NCBI GenBank assembly: GCA_902775975.1 | Contig: CACYOC010000024.1 | Location: forward strand, 1-40,526 | Reading direction: 5' to 3' | DNA length: 40,526 nt | From: an uncultured Bacteroidales bacterium | GTDB taxonomy: Bacteria; Bacteroidota; Bacteroidia; Bacteroidales; Bacteroidaceae | Part shown: in pieces, positions 22,554-29,761 of the stretch | Layout: every line of letters begins with the position of its first letter | How positions within the stretch are numbered: the first letter of the stretch is position 1 | Notes under the pieces: generated by a model | Told to the model about the DNA's origin: nothing | Seen by the model: the letters and a program-made list of their open reading frames with translations, nothing else | Database searches by the model: none | Program-made: the position numbers and the translations under genes

Positions 22554-25500
22554 TTACTTGATCACAACCTTACGGCCATTGACAATGTACAAGCCCTTCT
22601 TGGCATTTTGTACTTTCTGACCATTGAGGTTGTAAACGGCAGCATCGTCAATTGCTACACCTCCACGGTTGATGGTTGCAATTCGCGTTGTGCCTTCATC
22701 GTCCATGATAAAGATACGTGCATCGGCAACATTACCTGTGAAGTAAGCACGAAGACCTTTCATCGTGGTAGTTTCTGTACCTTTGGCAATCTTACCTTCT
22801 GAGGTTACACCATACCAGTCAGCTTCCCAGTTGCCTGCACTTGTAGGTGCATAGATGCCTTGGAATGTCACGCTACTTGCCTCACTGTTTCCAGCAGCAG
22901 CAACGACGGTCTTGTCCTCAAACGACTTTTCGCCAGAGAGAGCCTCATCTGAGTAAATCAGATACGGAGTACCAGCAGTCAGTTCATCAACTCCATTGAA
23001 CGTAATAACATTTTCTGCACGACCTGTCAATTCGTAAATCTTGACAGTTGTTCCGTATGCTTCGCTCAGTTCCTCTGTTGTCGTAGCGAACGGCAGACAG
23101 ATGGTTCCAAGTTTCTCGGCATCCTTAGTGTAGGTCAGCTTCACGTCGTAGATTCCAGCGTCGAATGCTTTAGGGGTAGAAGTCTCGTCCATCGTGTAGT
23201 TTACCTTCATGATGTTCACTGCGGTAGCGAATGCCTCAGTGTCGTCACTGTAGTACACCTTGATTTGAGCTGTCTTCTTCTTAGGAATAGCGTAAGTAAA
23301 CGAGAAGGTATTCGTGCCATTCAATGCAATAGCCTGAGCATCGGCAGTCTGAGAAATCTCGCCGTCGATGAACAGCTTAGCATATACGCCCGTTTCTGCA
23401 GTACGGAGGCTGGTAACGGTAGCAGAAATAGTTGCATCATCGCCCTTATCTGTAGCAGCGGGGAAGCTGGTAGCAGTGACATAGAGGTCGTGGTCAATAC
23501 CTGCAACCTTCTCCCAACCGATGATGTTATCAACATTTGCATATCGACCCGTAAACTTCAGGTAATACTCGCCAGCTTCGAGGCCGCTAATCTCGAAAGT
23601 CTTCCAACTGGTAGTCATTTCAGAAGCGTAATCTCCAATCTCAGTCCAGTTTACACGGTCTGTAGAGTAGCTTACCTTAAGAACAGTGCTGCTAGCATAC
23701 TTAGAACCATATTTCTTAGCGTCAAACTTCAGTACATCTTCATTACCAGTAACTTGCAGTTTTTGAGTCATGAAGTAGGTGTCGCTATTACTATTACTTC
23801 TCTGTATGTTCTTTTCGTAATAATCGACATTCCAACCGTCGTTATACCAGCCAGCAGGCAACTGTCCGTCGCTAAAGTCAACATTCAGCGTATTTGGATT
23901 CTTCGTCGTAGCTGTGTAGTTGATGACAAAGTCTCCGAGGCTAGTCTCAACAGTCACAACACCAGCCTTCTCACCGTAAGGAGCCTCAACAGGCATCGTG
24001 ATGGTCAGCGTAGCTGATTCGTTATTGGCAAGTGACGTTTCGCTAATAGTAGCAGTAGCATCACCTGTAACTGTAACAGCAGAGGTAATAGTCAGCGTAC
24101 CATGACCAATGTTCTTGATGGTGTATTCGGCAGAAGTTTCAGAAAGGATAGTGCCGAATGCTTCAGCGACACCACTCTCTACAACACTGCTACCCTTCTT
24201 CACCTGAATCATCGGAGCCTCGTTGTTTAGTGCACCGCCATAAATGTTGTCGAGATAGACGTTAGCACCCAGGAACTCAATCATAGCAACAGCACTTGCA
24301 TCAGTATTGCCCACGCTGTACTGCATGGTCTTGTATGTTGAGCTGTTGAAGCCTTCTGTGTCAGTGAAGTCAGTATAGTCAGACCAGCTGAGACCACCAT
24401 TCAGGCTGTGACGAACTTTCAGAGAGGCTTCGCCATAGGACATCTTCTTGGCATCGAACTGAACAGCTTCGTTAGCTGCCAAAGTCAGCGTCTGAGATAC
24501 CAGGGCAGACTCAGTAGTAACAGATGCATAGCCATAATAAGTTGAAATGGTCCAACCATCTTTACTTATAATTCCATCAGGATTTGCGCTTGCGAAGTCC
24601 ACATACCACTTGCTGGCGTCGCGAGTCTGTCCGCTCAGGTTAATCACCTTCGAGGCAACATCGTCGCCAGAGATAGTCAGCACGTCAGAAAGTGAAGCCA
24701 AGCCATTATTAGCGTCGAAAACTTGAGTAACAGTGATCACAGCCTGCTGACCAGCAGGAACAGTAGCCTTGCCTGTCAAAGCATCAACTGTGGTTGTGCT
24801 CTCACCCTTAGGCTTTGTAATAGCTACAGAGTAGTTAGTACCGCTCTCCAGTGTAGCAGCGAGGTTGTTCAGCGTTGCAGTACCTGTATTAGTAACGGTA
24901 ATCACATACTCTGCATTAGCAGTCTGCATACCGAAGTTATAGTCAGCCGTCTTGTCAAGTGTCATGACGGGAACTGTCAGGGCCTCGAAGCCGTAGATGC
25001 GGTTGATACTCAGTCCTGCACCAGTGAAGCGAATCATAACATTGCTTGCTGCTTCGGCATCAGCGATATCAGTGATGGTGAATACTTGGTCAGGAACGGC
25101 ACTGTATGTTGAAGCCACCAAAGCAGTTGCTTCGCTCCAGTTGGCACCACCATCGCGAGAATAGCTGTAGCTGAACGAGTGAGTAGTGTAGCTACTATTA
25201 CCTTTGATTTCTACGTATAGCGGCTCAGCGGCAGTAGCTGCGAACGGAGTTGTCTCAATAGCGGTAGAACTCAGTGTTGCAGCGTTATCCGTAACGTTCA
25301 CGCCTGTCCAGCCCTGATATTGGGAAGCATCAGTGAAGTCAACCAGGTTGCGGTCGCCGTAGATGAAGCCCTTGACAGGAATTTCAAAGTTGCCACCATC
25401 AGTAGTCAGAGTGAATATACCACTCTTTGCGCCCACGGCAGCATTTGTCATTGTGATGGTCAGTGCCAACGGATCTGCACCTGCGGCAACAGTCATTACA

Positions 25501-28500
25501 TTGCCAGCAGTAGCGGTAAAGCCGTCAACAGCAGAAATCTCGCTAATAGTCAGCGTACCAGTACCGCTATTAGTAATATAATAGGTGGCACTCTGTGCTG
25601 TATTTGCCCATCCAAAATCCTTCGTCGTTCCAGAGGTTACAGAAGCGGTAGCTTCAGCGTCGCTGAATACGGCTAATATCGGAGCCTGAGCACATGGTTT
25701 GAAACCGATGAAGTTATCGACACCATTGCTATAAGTTGAGGTAAAGCGCAGGTAATAGTCTCCATCAGCAGGAGCTGTAAACGACATTTCCTTATGCGTA
25801 TATCGGGTATCACCAAAATCAGTGTTTGCCTTATAACTATCATAAATCTTAGTCCACGAAGATTTGTTTGTTGAATACTCAACAGTCATAGGTTCATCAT
25901 ACCAATTGAAATAAGCATCCCATGTCAGTACGTCTCCTTCTTTGGCAGTAAGGCATGGTGTTATCAATGAACCTGCGGAAGATCCACTCGGAGCAAGAGC
26001 CATGGCTGTCTTGTTTTCATAGCTACTGAATGTACCGACAGTCCATGTCGTGTTTTCCCATCCTGTTGGTAATGAACCACCAGCAAAGTCCTCAATCCAA
26101 CTTTCAGGATCATAGGTAAATGCAGAAGCGGAAATTACGATATCTTCTAAACCATCGTTTGTGGGATGGATTGTAATGTTAGCTCCTTTTGAGCCGTATG
26201 TTTCATTGAAGACAAGAGCCAAATCGAACGTTGTGCTTTCTCCTGCACCCAAACTAAATGAAGTCTTTGATACGGTAAACTGATCAGAAGCAGAACTTGC
26301 AATGGTTCCTGCTAAAGTGCCAGTACCACTATTTGTGATAGTAAATGTCTTTGCGGATGGAGCAGCCGTTAGCCTTGTACCGAAACTAACAGCATCGCCA
26401 TCTGAAACTGCATCACCTCCCAATGCTACTGCAAGTACTGGTGCATCTGCAGCCATATCTGTACCTTGGACGTTGATGATGAAGTTCCCTTCTGATGTTG
26501 TAACGGTGATGGCAGCCTCTTGATTTCCGACACGTTCAGCATCATAAGTACGAGTGATAATGAGGTCGAAAGGAGTTGCAACACTCTCAGACCAATTCGT
26601 GCTATATGCAGCGGCACCGTCACCGGTGATAGCTACATTGGTGATGTTGATAGTTCCAGCACCTGCGTTAGCGAAATTGTAGGTAACACTAGCGTTCGCA
26701 GCTTGCTCTCCGAAATCGTATGCGGCAGGAGAAGAAACAGGTGTTTCATCTTTCGTTACTGCAAGAACTGGAGCATAGTTCAGACCATGAATCTCGTCAA
26801 CATTTACCCAACCACCAGTAAAACGAATTTTATTGACAGTTGTTGGAATATCAGTTACGACAAAAGTTGCATAGTCAGAATTGTTGGCAACTGTAATTTT
26901 CTTTGAATACGCTGTGTAGTTGTCATTTCCTTCATTTATTGAGCCCGCAACAGTTATATAATCAGAAGCATCACCATCAGTGTTCTTAGCTTTAATAATA
27001 ATAAAATCACCATCACTAAACTTTAATTTAGGTGTATACAGATAAGCGGAACTACTTGTTCCGACAGCTACGCCATCAGTTGTGAAACTCCAAGAGCCTG
27101 TACTTGTCCATCCAGAAGGAATTGTTGTTCCACTAAACTCTTCAACGGGCATACCTGCAGGCTTAACAGCACCAGTCACCGTGAACGAAGCATCTTCCAT
27201 ATCCGTTGCACTGATGGTAATCAAAGATGACAACGCGCCGGCAGTAGCGGTGGACATGGTTATCGTCACTTCTGCATCTGCGCCGGCAGCCAAAGAAGTC
27301 GGAGCACCTGTAATGGCAAATGCCGCGTTGGCAGAAGTAACGTTAATTCCATTCAAAGTAGCTGTACCTGTATTGGCAATGGTAAATGTCTTCGTAGGAG
27401 CTGGAGAGGCATCCTTATCATAAAGCCCAAAGTCAAGCGTAGCAGGCTCCGTAACCGTCATCTTGGCGACTTTAGGCAGTTCGCCACCATAATAATTGCG
27501 GACTCTTGCCTGAGAAGCATGAATAGCAATATAGTAGGATCCTACAGGAATATCATCAATTTCTACGGTTTGCCAATCAGAAGTAAGTGTAATAGCTTTC
27601 TCAGAAGCAGTCCATGTAGATTTATCCGATGAATATTCAACTACCATTGTCTGGTAAGAGGGGGTTGAAGGATATGTTCCTATCGCTTCAAACATAATCT
27701 TTTCACCAGACTTAATGTCTAACTTAGGTGTGATAAGTCTGGCGTTGCTTGACTGATACCATGAACTAGTATAAGCATAGCCTGTCGTAAAAGACCAACT
27801 GGTTTGTGACCAGTCTTCTGGAATAGAGCCACTACCTAACGTCTCATAAACCTTATTGGCATCACGAACCATTCCACTAACATTGATAGTGAATGACAAA
27901 TCCGTAGCGGCAGTAATCGTAATTTCATCGCTGGTTGAGCCTGAAGCAGCCATACTAACGGTAAATGATGTCTTAGCATCATCAGCCAAGGTGGAAGACA
28001 CTGAAGTAACTTCGGCATTGCCGCTATGGCTAATAGCCAAATTAGTCCAATCTTCACCCGACTCATTCTTTATATAATAAGTCTGACTCTGGGCAGAAGC
28101 GACAAAACCATAACTCAGATTAACGCCGTCACTAACAGATGCAGTGCAATCCTCATCGGTGTATACGCCAATGCCAGCAGGAGCATCTGCGGCTAGGCCA
28201 TTAGATGCAGAGAAATTATCGATTCCTGCTCTTGAAACAAGAAATGCGAGATGGGAATCTGCATCCAAGTCAAAACTATACTGAGTATAGGTAAGACTGT
28301 ATTTGTTGCATTTGAGATAGTCGTCTCCCGTATAATTATAATAAGAATGTGTACTTAGGTTGTTACTCGTGTCAATGGTAAAAGTGCCATCACCATTATC
28401 TGTACACTTATAAACTCGCACGTAATTATTAGCGCCGCCACTTTCTTTTTTACCAGCGGCCCAAAACGAAATTGTTCCAGCTGCCAATTTGGGAGTAATA

Positions 28501-28769
28501 AAATAGGCCGTAGAGTTTGCTTCTGTATTATACAATCCGTTAGAGCCTTGGTATTTATATGTGGTGCTTAATTCGTAGTCACTCACATAGTTACCTTGAC
28601 TGCTCCATTTAGATTCTTCGCCTCCCATGGCACTAATAGAAGTCCATCCATCGGTTGATTCAAAGCCTGTTGTATAGGCATCTCCCCACGCCGGACTGAT
28701 GCCCACGATGAGGGTAAAGAGAGTTAGGAGTAACCATCTACTCCGATTGAGTTTTGAATTGTGTTTCAT
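22554..28769 (-). CDS. giant modular secreted protein: choice-of-anchor-J / Ig-like repeats with C-terminal sorting-like domain
   Basis: A signal peptide (LLLTLFTLIVGISPAWG) opens this 2071-residue protein. It alternates two module types. Seven choice-of-anchor-J-like (cleaved-adhesin-like) modules start near residues 31, 309, 543, 890, 1141, 1389 and 1630, recognised by an F-x-LPxGW phrase such as WIEDFAGGSLPTGW and the later YYLRFTS or YYLKFTG. Between them lie ASH-type Ig-like domains with TITNSGTGTL or TVTNTGTATL and a YGxKxG phrase. Residues about 1740-1830 look like a CARDB-type domain. The end, AAVYNLNGQKV to GLYIVNGRKVVIK, is a sorting-like C-terminal domain. It is probably a surface adhesin or glycan-binding protein, with no catalytic motif seen. 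The first half uses AT-richer codons than the second. An upstream ORF6N gene and a downstream 56-residue gene lie on the same strand. Confidence 0.85.
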   Translation of the reverse strand: MKHNSKLNRSRWLLLTLFTLIVGISPAWGDAYTTGFESTDGWTSISAMGGEESKWSSQGNYVSDYELSTTYKYQGSNGLYNTEANSTAYFITPKLAAGTISFWAAGKKESGGANNYVRVYKCTDNGDGTFTIDTSNNLSTHSYYNYTGDDYLKCNKYSLTYTQYSFDLDADSHLAFLVSRAGIDNFSASNGLAADAPAGIGVYTDEDCTASVSDGVNLSYGFVASAQSQTYYIKNESGEDWTNLAISHSGNAEVTSVSSTLADDAKTSFTVSMAASGSTSDEITITAATDLSFTINVSGMVRDANKVYETLGSGSIPEDWSQTSWSFTTGYAYTSSWYQSSNARLITPKLDIKSGEKIMFEAIGTYPSTPSYQTMVVEYSSDKSTWTASEKAITLTSDWQTVEIDDIPVGSYYIAIHASQARVRNYYGGELPKVAKMTVTEPATLDFGLYDKDASPAPTKTFTIANTGTATLNGINVTSANAAFAITGAPTSLAAGADAEVTITMSTATAGALSSLITISATDMEDASFTVTGAVKPAGMPVEEFSGTTIPSGWTSTGSWSFTTDGVAVGTSSSAYLYTPKLKFSDGDFIIIKAKNTDGDASDYITVAGSINEGNDNYTAYSKKITVANNSDYATFVVTDIPTTVNKIRFTGGWVNVDEIHGLNYAPVLAVTKDETPVSSPAAYDFGEQAANASVTYNFANAGAGTINITNVAITGDGAAAYSTNWSESVATPFDLIITRTYDAERVGNQEAAITVTTSEGNFIINVQGTDMAADAPVLAVALGGDAVSDGDAVSFGTRLTAAPSAKTFTITNSGTGTLAGTIASSASDQFTVSKTSFSLGAGESTTFDLALVFNETYGSKGANITIHPTNDGLEDIVISASAFTYDPESWIEDFAGGSLPTGWENTTWTVGTFSSYENKTAMALAPSGSSAGSLITPCLTAKEGDVLTWDAYFNWYDEPMTVEYSTNKSSWTKIYDSYKANTDFGDTRYTHKEMSFTAPADGDYYLRFTSTYSNGVDNFIGFKPCAQAPILAVFSDAEATASVTSGTTKDFGWANTAQSATYYITNSGTGTLTISEISAVDGFTATAGNVMTVAAGADPLALTITMTNAAVGAKSGIFTLTTDGGNFEIPVKGFIYGDRNLVDFTDASQYQGWTGVNVTDNAATLSSTAIETTPFAATAAEPLYVEIKGNSSYTTHSFSYSYSRDGGANWSEATALVASTYSAVPDQVFTITDIADAEAASNVMIRFTGAGLSINRIYGFEALTVPVMTLDKTADYNFGMQTANAEYVITVTNTGTATLNNLAATLESGTNYSVAITKPKGESTTTVDALTGKATVPAGQQAVITVTQVFDANNGLASLSDVLTISGDDVASKVINLSGQTRDASKWYVDFASANPDGIISKDGWTISTYYGYASVTTESALVSQTLTLAANEAVQFDAKKMSYGEASLKVRHSLNGGLSWSDYTDFTDTEGFNSSTYKTMQYSVGNTDASAVAMIEFLGANVYLDNIYGGALNNEAPMIQVKKGSSVVESGVAEAFGTILSETSAEYTIKNIGHGTLTITSAVTVTGDATATISETSLANNESATLTITMPVEAPYGEKAGVVTVETSLGDFVINYTATTKNPNTLNVDFSDGQLPAGWYNDGWNVDYYEKNIQRSNSNSDTYFMTQKLQVTGNEDVLKFDAKKYGSKYASSTVLKVSYSTDRVNWTEIGDYASEMTTSWKTFEISGLEAGEYYLKFTGRYANVDNIIGWEKVAGIDHDLYVTATSFPAATDKGDDATISATVTSLRTAETGVYAKLFIDGEISQTADAQAIALNGTNTFSFTYAIPKKKTAQIKVYYSDDTEAFATAVNIMKVNYTMDETSTPKAFDAGIYDVKLTYTKDAEKLGTICLPFATTTEELSEAYGTTVKIYELTGRAENVITFNGVDELTAGTPYLIYSDEALSGEKSFEDKTVVAAAGNSEASSVTFQGIYAPTSAGNWEADWYGVTSEGKIAKGTETTTMKGLRAYFTGNVADARIFIMDDEGTTRIATINRGGVAIDDAAVYNLNGQKVQNAKKGLYIVNGRKVVIK

Positions 28770-28845
28770 AAGCTTAATTAATTAGTTTGTTATTTATATT
28801 GTTTGATTTGTTTTCTGTTCTCGCACATATATCTTCTTCGTTTTA

Positions 28846-29217
28846 TCAATTTTTCTTCCTCTTAATGGTATGCTTTACCTTTAATACAGCGAAATTGATC
28901 TCAAACTCAGTCTCAGTACCTGTTGTGCTCATCTCTTCTCCAAAGATGTCGTCAATGATTTTAAAAGCCTTGGGGAAAACTCGGCTTTTGGGGTTGTTTG
29001 CGGTCAAAAATTTTGACCGCAAACGTGTAACTTCCTCACGGTCAGTCTCTAAGACATAACCTTTAGGAAATTTCCGAGGGTTGTTTCTTACCGCTTGGTT
29101 AATCTCTTTGGTTTGCACACCATACAATGCCGCAACATCAAAGTCCAGGATTACGTCTTGTCCTTTGAGTTGAACAATCTTGTCGCTGATGTCTTCGAAC
29201 TTTACAACGTTAGCCAT
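28846..29217 (-). CDS. shortened ORF6N-domain protein
   Basis: The N-terminal 70 residues match the ORF6N (KilA-N-like) DNA-binding domain of phage antirepressors and chromosomal relatives: VILDFDVAALYGVQTKEINQAVRNN and FPKGYVLE. The remaining 50 residues diverge: instead of the usual RYLPYAFTEQGVAML end of the domain there is NPKSRVFPKAFKIIDDIFG and a basic tail, KHTIKRKKN. At 123 residues it is much shorter than the 180-300 common for the family. It may regulate or be a decayed phage-derived gene. It lies 76 bases upstream of the giant surface protein on the same strand, with a promoter-like TAAATTTG box at 29250-29257. Confidence 0.75.
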   Translation of the reverse strand: MANVVKFEDISDKIVQLKGQDVILDFDVAALYGVQTKEINQAVRNNPRKFPKGYVLETDREEVTRLRSKFLTANNPKSRVFPKAFKIIDDIFGEEMSTTGTETEFEINFAVLKVKHTIKRKKN

Positions 29218-29249
29218 GAGTTTCTAAAGCGTGTAGTATAACTGAAGTG

Positions 29250-29257
29250 CAAATTTA
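29250..29257 (-). promoter_or_regulatory. -7 box TAAATTTG of the ORF6N gene
   Basis: On the minus strand TAAATTTG lies 32 bases before the ATG at 29217. A pyrimidine-rich block upstream (TTTCTCCGTTTTATTC) resembles the duplicated blocks at 75-131 and 22187-22243, but less closely. Confidence 0.55.
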
Positions 29258-29709
29258 CAGAATAAATATGAAAAAAAAAGAATAAAACGGAGAAATTTTT
29301 CCCCATTGCTTACTTTTCGTTAGTTTTTGTTGCGTATCGCTGACATTTTTGTTACTTTCTGCTCTGTGTGGCGTTGGATTTCTTGTCGCTTTCCGCTCTG
29401 CGTGCAGATGCTGTTCGCTACCTGTGGAGGCTATAGGCTCAATTGGTGCGGGTGGCTTTCGTCAACCGCAAATACGGCTTTCATCAACCGCAAGGACTGC
29501 TTGGAGCGATCTGCTGACTGTAGTCGGAAATGTTTCCGACTTAAGTCAGCAACGTTTCCGACTTAAGTCAGCAATGCTTCCGACTTAAGTCAGCAATACG
29601 GTCAACCCTGCTTTCGAAGTTGGCAAACCCTATACATGCAGTCGATGAACCCTATGGTTGATTCGTCCGATGGGGGTCTATGTGGGGGCAGGGGAGTATA
29701 GGGACAAAA
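29258..29709. other. gene-poor interval with degenerate repeats
   Basis: I see no credible gene between the ORF6N promoter and the terminator of the 834-residue gene. The open frames present are short and low in credibility. Besides the 22-bp repeats at 29513-29598, there is a 33-bp-spaced duplicate (TTTCTGCTCTGTGTG at 29356 and TTTCCGCTCTGCGTG at 29389) and a 21-bp-spaced duplicate (TCAACCGCAAATACGGCTTT at 29462 and TCAACCGCAAGGACTGCTT at 29484). The interval looks like layered, decaying repeat DNA. Confidence 0.5.
29513..29598. repeat. 22-bp tandem repeats with GACTTAAGTC palindrome and an inverted half-copy
   Basis: Three 22-bp direct repeats start at 29533, 29555 and 29577 (TTTCCGACTTAAGTCAGCAA plus two bases). 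Each holds the perfect 10-bp palindrome GACTTAAGTC. Just left, GCTGACTGTAGTCGGAAA (29513-29530) is an inverted version of the first unit with two mismatches, so 29513-29550 can fold into an 18-bp hairpin with a 2-base loop. No spacers separate the units. Confidence 0.85.
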
Positions 29710-29738
29710 AAGAAGCCCTCCGTTGGGGAGGACTTCTT
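29710..29738 (-). terminator. terminator of the 570/834-residue gene pair
   Basis: AAGAAGCCCTCC and GGAGGACTTCTT form a 12-bp stem with one mismatch around a 5-base loop. On the minus strand it is followed by a T-run (CTTCTTTTTTG), 24 bases after the stop codon at 29762. Confidence 0.85.
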
Positions 29739-29761
29739 GTGGTTATGGTATGGTGAAGTGG

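Noticed and set aside
23265-24017. Plus-strand frames opposite the giant surface protein and its paralogue (also 29864-30559, 31352-32146, 33126-33875)
   Set aside because: They are shadows of repetitive Gly/Thr/Ala-rich coding sequence on the minus strand, with Val/Leu/Ser-rich translations that lack any domain.
29327-29588. Two overlapping 79-residue plus-strand frames in the repeat-rich gap
   Set aside because: They run into the 22-bp repeats, have no recognised motifs and no clear promoter.
29533-29598. A possible short CRISPR array
   Set aside because: The 22-bp units are directly adjacent with no spacers, and no cas genes are present.
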